Assembly: GCA_037176725.1 (NCBI GenBank)
Contig: JAZBRS010000020.1
Coordinates: 50,000,001-50,064,000, forward strand
Direction of reading: 5' to 3'
Origin: Posidonia oceanica
Lineage: Eukaryota > Streptophyta > Magnoliopsida > Alismatales > Posidoniaceae
DNA length: 64,000 nucleotides
Part shown: positions 12,537-24,714 of the stretch, in pieces
How the letters are laid out: each line of letters opens with the position of its first letter
Numbering within the stretch: the stretch's first letter is position 1
The notes under the pieces: model-generated
What the model saw: only the letters and a program-made list of their open reading frames with translations
Databases searched by the model: none
Told to the model about the DNA's origin: nothing
Position numbers and translations under genes: made by a program

Positions 12537-15500
12537 CTACTAGGTATTGTTAGGGCTTGCACCAATCATTCCTGGCGGTTCGGTCTTGATAAGGCATGTA
12601 CTTATCATTCCTGACCTCTACGGGTGTTGTTAGGGCTTGTACCTATCATTCCTGGCGGTCCGGTCTTGATGAGGCTTGTACTTATCGTTCCTGACCTCTT
12701 CCGGGTCTTGTTGGGGCTTTGCACCAATCATTCCAGGCGGTCCGGTCTCGATATGGCGTGTACATATCATTCCTGACCTGTTCTAGGTCTTGTTAGGGCT
12801 TGCACCATTCATTCCTGGCGGTCCGGTCTTGATAAGGCTTGTACTTATCATTCTTGACCTCTTCCGAGTCTTGTTAAGGCTTGCACCTATCATTCCTGGC
12901 GGTCCTGTCTTGATAAGGCTTGTACTTATCATTCCCGACCTCTTCCGGATCTTGTTAGGGCTTGCACCTATCATTCCTAGCGGTCCTGTCTTGATAAGGC
13001 TTGTACTTATCATTCCCGACCTCTTCTGGGTCTTGTTTGCGCTTGCACCTGTCATTCCTGGCGGTCTGGTCATGATAAGGCTTGTACTTATCATTTCAGA
13101 CCTCTTCCGGGTTTTGTTAGGGCTTGCACCTATCTTTCCTGGCGGTTCGGTCTGGATCAGGCTTGTACTTTTCTTTCCTGACCTCTTTCAGGCCTTGTTA
13201 GGGCTCTGCACCTATCATTCCAGGCGGTTCGTTCTTGATAAGGCATGTACTTACAATTCCTGACCTCTTCCGGGTCTTGTTAGGGTTTGCACCTATCATT
13301 CCTGGCGGTCAGGTTTTGATTAGGCTTGTACTTTTCATTCCTGACCTCTTCCGGGTCTTGTTTGGGCTTGCTCCTATCATTCCTGGCGTACCGGTCTTGA
13401 TAAGGCTTGTACTTATCATTCCAGACCTCTTCCGGGTCAAGTTTGGGCATGCACCATTCAGTCCTAGCGGTCCTGTCTCGATATGGCTTTTACATATCAG
13501 TCTAGACCTCTTCTAGGTCTTGCTAGGCCTTTGCACCTGTCAATCCTGGCGGTCCGGTCTTGATAGGGCTTGTACTTATCATTCCTGACCTCTTCCGGGT
13601 CAAGTTAGGGCTTGCACCGTTCATTCCTAGCGGTCCGGTCCGGAAAAGGCTCGTACTTATCATTCCTGTCCTCTTCCAAGTCTTGTTAGGGCCTTGCAAG
13701 TATCATTCCTAGCTGTCCGGTACTGATAAGGCATGTACTAATCATTCCTGATCTCTTTCGGGTATTGTTAGGGCATGCACCTATCATTCCTGGTGGTCCA
13801 CACGTGATAAGGCTTGTTCTTATCATTCCTGACCTCTTCCGGGTCTCGTTAGGGCTTGCTCCAATCTGTCCTTGCGGTCCGGTCTTGATATGGCTGGTAC
13901 TTATCATTCCTAACCTCTTTCAGGTCGTGTTAGGGCTCGCACCTAACATTCCTGGCGGTCCAGTCTTGATGAGGCTTATATTTATCATTCCTGACCTCTT
14001 CTGGGTCTTGTTTGGGCTTTGCACCTATCATTCATGGCGGTCCGGTCTTGATAAGGCTTGTACTTATCATTCCTGACCTTTTCCAGGTCTCGCCCGGGCT
14101 TTGCACCTATCAATCCTGGCGGTCCGGTCTTGATAAGGCTTGTACTTATCATTCCTGACATCTTCCGGGTCGTGCTAGGGCTTTGTACCAATCATTCCTA
14201 GTGGTCCGGTCTCGATATGGCTTGGACATATCATTCCAGACCCCTTCCATGTCTTGTTAGGGCTTGCACCAACCATTCCAGGCGGTTCAGTCTTGAAAAG
14301 GCTTGAACTTATCATTCCTGACCTCGCTAGGGCTTTGCACCTATCATTCCTGGCAGTTCGGTCATGATAAGGCTGATAGTTATCCTTCCTGACCACTTCC
14401 GGTTTTTGTTAGGGCTTTGTACCTATCATTCCTGGGAGTTCGGTCAAGATAAGGCATGTACTTTTCATTCCTGACCTCTTCCTGGCCTTGGTAGGGCTTT
14501 GCTCCTATCATTCCTGGCGGTTCGGTCTTGATAAGGCATGTACTTATCATTCCTGACCTCTTCCGGGTCTTGTTAGGGTTTGCACCTATCATTCCAGGTG
14601 TTCCGGTCTTGATTAGGCTTGAACTATTTGTACTTGACCTCTTCCGGGTCTTGTTAGGGGTTGCACCTATCATTCCAGGCAGTCCGGTCTTGATAAGGCT
14701 TGTGGTTATCCTTCCTGACCTCTTCCAGTTTTTGTTAGGGCTTTGCACCTACCATTCCTGGCGGTTCGATCAAGATAAGGCATGTACATTTCATTCCTGA
14801 CCTCTTCCTGGCCTTGGTAGGGCTTTGCTCCTATCTTTCCTGGCGGTTCGGTTTTGATAAGGCTTGTACTTATCATTCCTGACCTCTTCCGGGTCTTGTT
14901 AGGGCTTGCACCTATCATTCCAAGCGGTCCGGTCTTGATTAGGCCTGTACTTTTCGTACTTGACCTCTTCCCGGTCTGGTTAGGGCTTGCACCTATCATT
15001 CCTGGAGGACCGGTCTTGATAAGGCTTGTAGTTATCATTCCAGACCTCTTCCGGGTCTTGTTTGGGCATGCACCATTCCGTCCTAGCGGTCCGGTCTTGA
15101 TAAGGCAGGTACTTGTCATTCTAGACCTCTTCCGGGTCTTGTACGGGCTCGCACCTAACATTCCTGGCGGTCCGGTCTTGATAAGGCATGTACCTAACAT
15201 TCCTAACCTCTTACGGGTCGTGTTGGGGCTTTGCACCTATCATTCCTGGCGATCTGCTCTTGATAACGCTTGTGCTATTCATTCCTGACCTCTCCTGGGC
15301 CTTGTTAGGGCTTTGCACCTGTTATTTCTGGCGGTCCGGTCTTGATAAGGCTTGTACTTATCATTCCTGACCTTTTCCTGGTCTTGTACGGGCTTGCAAC
15401 TATCATTCCTGGCGGTCCGGTCATGATAAGGCTTGTACTTATCAATCCTGACCACTTTCGAGTCATGTTAGGGCCTCACACCTATCATTCCTTGCGGTCC

Positions 15501-16268
15501 GGTCCAGATTAGGCTTGTACTTATCAGTCCCGACCTCTTCCGGGTCTTGTTAGGGCTTGCACCTATCATTCCTGGCAGTCCGGTCTTGATAAGGCTTGTA
15601 CTTATCATTCCCGACCTCTTCCGGGTCTTGTTAGGGCTTGCACCAATCAGTCCTAGCCGTCCGGCCTTGATAAGGCTGGTACTTATCATTCCTGTCCTCT
15701 TCCGGCTCTTGTTAGGGGTCGCACCTAACATTCCTGGCGGTCTTGTCTTGATAAGGCTTGTACTTATCAATCCTGACCTCTTCCGGGTCTTGTTGGGGAT
15801 TCGCACCTATCATTCAAGACGGTCCGGTCTTGATAAGGCGTGTACTTATCATTCCTGACCTCCTTTGGGTCTAGCTAGGGCTTCGCACCGATCATTCCTG
15901 GCGGTCCGATTTTGATAAGGCTTGTACTTATCATTCGTGACCTGTTCCTGGTCGTGTCAGGGCTTGCACCTATCATTCCTAGCTGTCCAGTTGTGGTAAG
16001 GCTTGTACATATCAATCCTGACCTCTTCCAGCTCTTGTTAGGGCTTTCACCTATCATTCCTGGTGGTCCGACCACGATAAGTCTTGTACTTATCATTCCT
16101 AACCTCCTACGGGTTTTGTTAGGGATTGCACATATCTTTCCTGGCGGTCCAGTCTTGATAAGGCCTGTACTTGGCATTCCTGACCTCTTCCAGGTCTCGT
16201 TAGGGCTTTGCACAAATCATTCCTGGCTGTCCGGTTTGGAGAAGGCTTGTACTAATCATTCCAGACCT
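12537..16268. repeat. 3,732 bp HOR-alpha unit, copy 2
   Basis: This is an in-register copy of the preceding 3,732 bp. It keeps the same variant monomers in the same order, including the 11 bp deletion at 14,302-14,332 and the GTCAAGTTTGGGC variant near 13,435. A constant offset across the full length indicates duplication of the whole block. Confidence 0.8.
14302..14332. repeat. Shortened half A (11 bp deletion), second copy
   Basis: This is identical in structure to the shortened half A exactly 3,732 bp upstream. The shared derived deletion shows the two HOR units descend from one copy by duplication after the deletion arose. Confidence 0.7.
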
Positions 16269-18140
16269 CTACTAGGTATTGTTAGGGCTTGCACCAATCA
16301 TTCCTGGCGGTCCGGTCTTGATAAGGCATGTACTTATCATTCCTGACCTCTACGGGAGTAGTTAGGGCTTGTACTTGTCATTCCTGGCGGTCCGGTCTTG
16401 ATGAGGCTTGTACTTATTGTTCCTGACCTCTTCCGGGTCTTGTTGGGGCTTTGCACCAATCATTCCAGGCGGTCCGGTCTCGATATGGCGTGTACATATC
16501 ATTCCTGACCTGTTCCAGGTCTTGTTAGGGCTTGCACCATTCATTCCTGGCGGTCCGGTCTTGATAAGGCTTGTACTTATCATTCCTGACCTCTTCCGAG
16601 TCTTGTTAAGGCTTGCACCTATCATTCCTGGCGGTCCTGTCTTGATAAGGCTTGTACTTATCATTTCCGACCTCTTCCGGATCTTGTTAAGGCATGCACT
16701 TTTCATTCCTGGCGGTCCTGTCTTGATAAGGCTTGTACTTATCATTCCCGACCTCTTCTGGGTCTTGTTTGGGCTTGCACCTATCATTCCTGGCGGTCCG
16801 GTCATGATAAGGCTTGTACTTATCATTTCAGACCTCTTCCGTGTTTTGTTAGGGCTTGCACCTATCTTTCCTGGCGGTTCGGTCTAGATAAGGCTTGTAC
16901 TTTTCATTCCTGACCTCTTCCAGGCCTTGTTAGGGCTTTGCACCTATCATTCCTGGCGGTTCGTTCTTGATAAGGCATGTACTTGTCATTCCTGACCTCT
17001 TCCGAGTCTTGTTAGGGTTTGCACCTATCATTCCTGGCGGTCCGGTCTTGATTAGGCTTGTACTTTTCATTCCTGACCTCTTCCGGGTCATGTTAGGGCT
17101 TGCTCCTATCATTCCTGGCGGACCGGTCATGATAAGGCTTGTACTTATCATTCCAGACTGCTTTCGGGTCTTGTTTGGGCATGCACCAATCAGTCCTAAT
17201 GGTCCAGTCTCGATATGGCTGGTACTTATCAGTCTAGACCTCTTCTAGGTCATGCTAGGCCTTTGCACCTGTCAATCCTGGCGGTTCTGTCTTGATAGGG
17301 CTTGTACTTATCATTCCTGACCTCTTCCGGGTCTAGTTAGGGCTTGCGCCGATCATTCCTAGCCGTCCGGTCCTGATTAGGCTCGTACTTATCATTCCTG
17401 TCCTCTTCCGAGTCTTGTTAGGGCCTTGCACCTATCATTCCTAGTAGTCTGGTACTGATAAGGCATGTACTTATCATTCCTGACCTCTTCCGGGTATTGT
17501 TAGGGCTTGCACCTATCATTCCTGGTGGTCCACTCGAGATAAGGCTTGTTCTTATCATTCCTGACCTCTTCCGGGTCTCGTTAGGGCTTGCTCCAATCAG
17601 TCCTAGCGGTCCGGTCTTGATGTGGCAGGTACTTATCATTCCTGACCTCTTCCGGGTCGTGTTAGGGCTCGCACCTAACATTCCTGGCTGTCTAGTCTTG
17701 ATGAGGCTTATATTTACCATTCCTGACCTCTTCGGGGTCTAGTTGGGGCTTTGCACCAATCATTCATGGCGGTCCGGTCTTGATAAGGCTTGTACTTATC
17801 ATTCCTAACCTCTTCTGGGTCTCGCTAGGGCTTTGCTCCTATCAATCCTGGCGGTCTGGTCTTGATAAGGCTTGTACTTATCAGTCCTGACCTCTTCCGG
17901 TTCTTGTTAGGGCTTTCACCTATCATTCCTGGATGTCCGGTCTTGATAAGGCTTGTACTTATCATTCCTGACCTCTTCCAGGTCATGTTTGGGCTTGCAC
18001 CTATCATTCCTAGCGGTCCGGTCTTGATTAGGCTTGTACTTATCATTCCTGACCTCTTCCGGGTCATGTTAGGGCTGCACCTATCTTTCCAGGCGGTCTG
18101 GTCTTGATAAGGCTTGTACTTATCATTCCTGACCACTTCC
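16269..18140. repeat. 3,732 bp HOR-alpha unit, copy 3 (partial)
   Basis: The 3,732 bp offset from copy 2 continues to about 17,720. Beyond that the offset becomes 3,984 bp (for example 14,380 to 18,364), so about three monomers are present here that the 3,732 bp copies lack. The missing monomers and the 11 bp deletion in copies 1 and 2 account for the 252 bp difference. This copy therefore looks closer to the full 49-monomer unit. Confidence 0.7.
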
Positions 18141-18837
18141 GGGTCTTGTTAGGGCTTTGAACCAATCATTCCTAGCGGTCCGGTCTCGATATGGCTTGGA
18201 CTTATCATTCCAGACCCCTTCCAAGTCTTGTAAGGGCTTGCACCTACCATTCCTGGCGGTTCAGGCTTGAAAAGGCTTGAACTTATCATTCCTGACCTCT
18301 TCCGTGTCTTGTTTGGGCTTGCACCTATCATTCCTGGCAGTTCGGTCATGATAAGGCTTATAGTTATCCTTCCTGACCTCTTCCGGTTTTTGTTAGGGCT
18401 TTGTACCTATCATTCCTGGCAGTTCGATCAAGATAAGGCATGTACTTTTCATTCCTGACCTCTTCCTGGCCTTGGTAGGGCTTTGCTCCTATCATTCCAT
18501 GCGGTTCGGTCTTGATAAGGCATGTTCTTATCATTCCTGACCTCTTCCGGGTCTTGTTAGGGCTTGCACCTATCATTCCAGGCGGTCCGGTCTTGATTAG
18601 GCTTGTACTATTCGTACTTGACCTCTTCCGGGTATTGTTAGGGCTTGCACTTATCATTCCTGGCAGTCCGGTCTTGATAAGGCTTATAGTTATCCTTCCT
18701 GACCTCATCCAGTTTTTGTTAGGGCTTTGCACCTACCATTCCTGGCGGTTAGGTCAAGATAAGGCAAGTACTTTTCATTCCTGACCTCTTCCTGGCCTTG
18801 GTAAGGCTTTGCTCCTATCATTCCTGGCGGTTCGGTC
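16561..18837. repeat. 2,277 bp (28-monomer) direct duplication, copy 1
   Basis: This block recurs directly downstream with a constant offset of 2,277 bp. In a 100 bp comparison at 17,401 against 19,678 I see one difference, so this is among the youngest duplications in the window. It overlaps HOR-alpha copy 3 because it is a secondary event inside that unit. Confidence 0.8.
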
Positions 18838-21114
18838 TTGATAAGGCTTATACTTATCATTCCTGACCTGTTCCGAGTCTTGTTAAGGCTTGCTCCAATC
18901 ATTCCTGGCGGTCCTGTCTTGATAAGGCTTGTACTTATCATTTCCGACCTCTTCCGGATCTTGTTAAGGCATGCACTTTTCATTCCTGGCGGTCCTGACT
19001 TGATAAGGCTTGTACTTATCATTCCTGACCTCTTCTGGGTCTTGTTTGGGCTTGCACCTATCATTCCTGGCGGTCCGGTCATGATAAGGCTTGTACTTAT
19101 CATTTCAGACCTCTTCCGTGTTTTGTTAGGGCTTGCACCTATCTTTCCTGGCGGTTCGGTCTAGATAAGGCTTGTACTTTTCATTCCTGACCTCTTCCAG
19201 GCCTTGTTTGGGCTTTGCACCTATCATTCCTGGCGGTTCGTTCTTGATAAGGCATGTACTTGTCATTCCTGACCTCTTCCGAGTCTTGTTAGGGTTTGCA
19301 CCTATCATTCCTGGCGGTCCGGTCTTGATTAGGCTTGTACTTTTCATTCCTGACCTCTTCCGGGTCATGTTAGGGCTTGCTCCTATCATTCCTGGCGGAC
19401 CGGTCTTGATAAGGCTTGTACTTATCATTCCAGACTGCTTTCGGGTCATGTTTGGGCATGCACCAATCAGTCCTAATGGTCCAGTCTCGATATGGCTGGT
19501 ACTTATCAGTCTAGACCTCCTCTAGGTCATGCTAGGCCTTTGCACCTGTCAATCCTGGCGGTTCTGTCTTGATAGGGCTTGTACTTATCATTCCTGACCT
19601 CTTCCGGGTCTAGTTAGGGCTTGCGCCGATCATTCCTAGCCGTCCGGTCCTGATTAGGCTCGTACTTATCATTCCTGTCCTCTTCCGAGTCTTGTTAGGG
19701 CCTTGCACCTATCATTCCTAGTAGTCTGGTACTGATAAGGCATGTACTTATCATTCCTGACCGCTTCCGGGTATTGTTAGGGCTTGCACCTATCATTCCT
19801 GGTGGTCCACTCGTGATAAGGCTTGTTCTTATCATTCCTGACCTCTTCCGGGTCTCGTTAGGGCTTGCTCCAATCAGTCCTAGCGGTCCGGTCTTGATGT
19901 GGCAGGTACTTATCATTCCTGACCTCTTCCGGGTCGTGTTAGGGCTCGCACCTAACATTCCTGGCTGTCCAGTCTTGATGAGGCTTATATTTACCATTCC
20001 TGACCTCTTCTGGGTCTTGTTGGGGCTTTGCACCTATCAATCATGGCGGTCCGGTCTTGATAAGGCTTGTACTTATCATTCCTAACCTCTTCTGGGTCTC
20101 GCTAGGGCTTTGCTCCTATCAATCCTGGCGGTCTGGTCTTGATAAGGCTTGTACTTATCAGTCCTGACCTCTTCCGATTCTTGTTAGGGCTTTCACCTAT
20201 CATTCCTGGATGTCCGGTCTTGATAAGGCTTGTACTTATCATTCCTGACCACTTCCGGGTCATGTTTGGGCATGCACCTATCTTTCCTAGCGGTCCGGTC
20301 TTGATTAGGCTTGTACTTATCATTCCTGACCTCTTCCGGGTCATGTTAGGGCTGCACCTATCTTTCCAGGCGGTCTGGTCTTGATAAGGCTTGTACTTAT
20401 CATTCCTGACCACTTCCGGGTCTTGTTAGGGCTTTGAACCAATCATTCCTAGCGGTCCGGTCTCGATATGGCTTCGACTTATCATTCCAGACCCCTTCCA
20501 AGTCTTGTTAGGGCTTGCACCTACCATTCCTGGCGGTTCAGTCTTGAAAAGGCTTGAACTTATCATTCCTGACCTCTTCCGTGTCTTGTTTGGGCTTGCA
20601 CCTATCATTCCTGGCAGTTCGGTCATGATAAGGCTTATAGTTATCCTTCCTGACCTCTTCTGGTTTTTGTTAGGGCATTGTACCTATCATTCCTGGCAGT
20701 TCGATCAAGATAAGGCATGTACTTTTCATTCCTGACCTCTTCCTGGCCTTGGTACGGCTTTGCTCCTATCATTCCATGCGGTTCGGTCTTGATAAGGCAT
20801 GTACTTATCATTCCTGACCTCTTCCGGGTATTGTTAGGGCTTGCACCTATCATTCCAGGCGGTCCGGTCTTGATTAGGCTTGTACTATTCGTACTTGACC
20901 TCTTCCGGGTATTGTTAGGGCTTGCACCTATCATTCCTGGCAGTCCGGTCTTGATAAGGCTTATAGTTATCCTTCCTGACCTCATCCAGTTTTTGTTAGG
21001 GCTTTGCACCTACCATTCCTGGCGGTTAGGTCAAGATAAGGCATGTACTTTTCATTCCTGACCTCTTCCTGGCCTTGGTAGGGCTTTGCTCCTATCATTC
21101 CTGGCGGTTCGGTC
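18838..21114. repeat. 2,277 bp (28-monomer) direct duplication, copy 2
   Basis: This is the second copy of the 28-monomer block. The junction near 18,838 joins sequence like 14,830 (GGCGGTTCGGTCTTGATAAGG) to sequence like 16,582 (GAGTCTTGTTAAGGCTTGC). It explains why the landmark gap from 16,284 to 22,785 is unusually long (6,501 bp = 2,277 + about 4,224). Confidence 0.8.
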
Positions 21115-24100
21115 TTGATAAAACATGTACTTATCATTCCTGACCTCTTCCGGGTCTTGTTTGGGCTTACACCTATCATTCCTAGCGGTCTGGTCTTGAT
21201 TAGGCTTGTACTATTCATACTTGACCTCTTCCGGGTCTTGTTAGGGCTTGCACCTATCATTCCTGGCAGTCCGGTCTTGATAAGGCTTATAGTTATCCTT
21301 CCTGACCTCTTCCAGTTTTTGGTAGGGCTTTGCTCCTATCATTCCTGGCGGTTCGGTCTTGATAAGGCTTGTACTTATCATTTCTGACCTCTTCCGGGTC
21401 TTGTTAGGGCTTGCACCTATCATTCCAAGCGGTCCGATCTTGATTAGGCTTGTACTTTTCGTACTTGACCTCTTCCGGGTCTTGTTAGGGCTTGCACCTA
21501 TCATTCCTGGAGGACCGGTCTTGATACGGCTTGTAGTTATCATTCCAAACCTCTTCCGGGTCTTGTTTGGGCAAGCACCATTCCGTCCTAGCGGTCCGGT
21601 CTTGATAAGGCAAGTACTTGTCATTCCAGACCTCTTCTGGGTCTTGTACGGGCTCGCACCTAACATTCCTGGCAGTCCGATCTTGATAAGGCATGTACTT
21701 AACTCCTAACCTCTTACGGGTCGTGTTGGGGCTTTGCACCTATCATTCCTAGCGATCTGCTCTTGATAACGCTTGTACTTATCATTCCTGACCTCTCCTG
21801 GGCCTTGTTAGGGCTTTGCACCTGTTATTTCTGGCGGTCCGGTCTTTATAAGGCTTGTACTTAGCATTCCCGACCTTTTCCTGGTCTTGTTCAGGCTTGC
21901 AACTATCATTCCTGGCGGTCCGGTCATGATAAGGCTTGTACTTATCTATCCTGACCAATTCCGAGTCATGTTAGGGCCTTGCACCTATCATTCCTAGCGG
22001 TCCGGTCCTGATTAGGCTTGTACTTATCAGTCCCGACCTCTTCCGGGTCTTGTTAGGGCTTGCACCTATCATTCCTGGCAGTCCGGTCTTGATAAGGCTT
22101 GTACTTATCATTCCCGACCTCTTCCGGGTCTTGTTAGGGCTTGCACCAATCAGTCCTAGCCGTCCGGCCTTGATAAGGCTGGTACTTATCATTCTTGTCC
22201 TCTTCCGGCTCTTGTTAGTGGTCGCACCTAACATTCCTGGCGGTCAAGTCTTGATAAGGCTTGTTCTTATCAATCCTGACCTCTTCCGAGTCTTGTTAAG
22301 GCTTGCACCTATCATTCTTGGCGGTCTGGTCTTGATAAGGCGTGTACTTATCATTCCTGACCTCCGCTGGGTCTAGCTAGGGCTTCGCACCGATCATTCC
22401 TGGCGGTCCGGTTTTTATAAGGCTTGTACTTATCATTCGTGACCTGTTCCTGGTCGTGTCAGGGCTTGCACCTATCATTCCTGGCTGTCGAGTTGTGGTA
22501 AGGCTTGTACCTATCATTCCTGACCTCTTCCAGCTCTTGTTAAGGCTTGCACTATCATTCCTAGCGGTCCGATCATGATAAGGCTTGTACTTATCATTCC
22601 TAACCTCCTCCGGGTTTTGTTAGGGCTTGCACCTATCTTTCCTGGCGTTCCGGTCTTGATAAGGCTTGTACTTGGCATTCCTGACCTCTTCCAGGTCTCG
22701 TTAGGGCTTTGCATCAATCAATCCTGGCGGTCCGGTCTCTAGAAGGCTTGTACTAATCATTCCAGACCTCTACTAGGTATTGTTAGGGCTAGCACCAAAC
22801 ATTCCTGGCGGTCCGGTCTTGATAAGGCTTGTACTTATCATTCCTGACCTCTACGGGTGTTGTTAGGGCTTGCACCTGTCATTCCTGGCGGTCCAGTCTT
22901 GATGAGGCTTGCACTTATCGTTCCTGACCTCTTCCGGGTCTTGTTGGAGCTTTGCACCAATCATTCCAGGCGGTCCGGTCTCGATATGGCATGTACTTGT
23001 CATTCCTGACCTGTTCCAGGTCTTGTTAGGGCTTGCACCATTCATTCCTGGCGGTCTGGTCTTGATAAGGATTGTACTTATCGTTCCTGACCTCTTCCGA
23101 GTCTTGTTAAGGCTTGCTCCAATCATTCCTGGCGGTTCTGTCTTGATAAGGCTTGTACTTATCATTCCCGACCTCTTCCGGATCTTGTTAGTGCTTGCAC
23201 CTATCATTCCTAGTGGTCCTGTCTTGATAAGGCTTGTACATATCATTCCTGACCTCTTCTGGGTCTTGTTTGGGCTTGCACCTATCATTCCTGGCGGTCT
23301 GATCAAGATAAGACTTGTACTTATCATTTCAGACCTCTTCTGGGTTTTGTTAGGGCTTGCACCTATCTTTCCTGGCGGTTCGGTCTAGATCAGGCTTGTA
23401 CTTTTCATTCCTGACCTCTTCCAGGCCTTGTTAGGGCTTTGCACCTATCATTCCAGGCGGTTCGTTCTTGATAAAGCACGTACTTATCATTCTTGACCTC
23501 TTCCGCGTCTTGTTAGGGTTTGCACCTATCATTCCTAGCGGTCCGGTCTTGATTAGGCTTGTACTTTTCATTCCTGACCTCTTCCGGGTCTTGTTTGGGC
23601 TTGCTCCTATCATTCCTGGCAGACCGGTCTTGATATGGCTTGTACTTATCATTCCAGGCCTCTTTCGGGTCTTGTTTGGGCATGCACCAATCAGTCCTAG
23701 CGGTCCTGTATCGATATGGCTGGTACTTATCAGTCTAGACCTCTTCTCGGTCTTGCTAGGCCTTTGCACCTGTCAATCCTGGCGGTTCGGTCTTGATACG
23801 GCTCGTACTTATCATTCCTGACCTCTTTCGGGTTTAGTTAGGGCTTGCACCGATCATTCCTAGCGGTCCGGTCCTGATAAGGCTCGTACTTATCATTCCT
23901 GTCCTCTTCCGAGTCATGTTTGCACCTTGCACCTATCATTCCTAGCTGTCCGGTACTGAAAAGGCTTGTACTTATCATTCCTGACCTCTTCCGGGTATTG
24001 ATAGGGCTTGCACCTATCATTCCTGGTGGTCCACTCGTGATAAGGCTTGTTCTTATCATTCCAGACCTCTTCCGGGTCTAGTTAGGGCATGCTCCAATCA

Positions 24101-24714
24101 GTCCTAGCGGTCCGTTCTTGACTTGGCAGGTACTTACCATTCCTGACCACTTCCAGGTCGTGTTAGGGCTCGCACCTAACATTCCTGGCGGTCCAGTCTT
24201 GATGAGGCTTATATTTATCATTCCTGACCTCTTCGGGGTCTTGTTGGGGCTTTGCACCTATCATTCATGGCGTTCCGGTCTTGATAAGGCTTGTACATAT
24301 CATTCCTAACCTCTTCCGGGTCTCGCTAGGGCTTTGCACCTATCAATCCTGGCGGTCCGGTCTTGATAAGGCTTGTACGTATCATTCCTGACCTCTTCTG
24401 GGTCTTGTTAGGGCTTTCACCTATCATTCCTGGCAGTCCGGTCTTGATAAGGCTTGAACTTATCATTCCTGACCTCTTCCGGGTCTTGTGAGGGCTTGCA
24501 CCTATCATTCCTAGCGGTCCGGTCTTGATAAGGCTTGTATTTATCATTCCAGACCTCTTCCGTGTCATGTTAGGGTTGCTCCTATCTTTCCTGGCGGTCT
24601 GGTCTTGATAAGGCTTGTACTTATCATTCCTGACCTCTTCCGGGTATTGTTAGGGCTTTGCACCTATCATTCCTAGCTGTCTGGTCTCGATATGGCTTGG
24701 ACTTATCATTCCAG

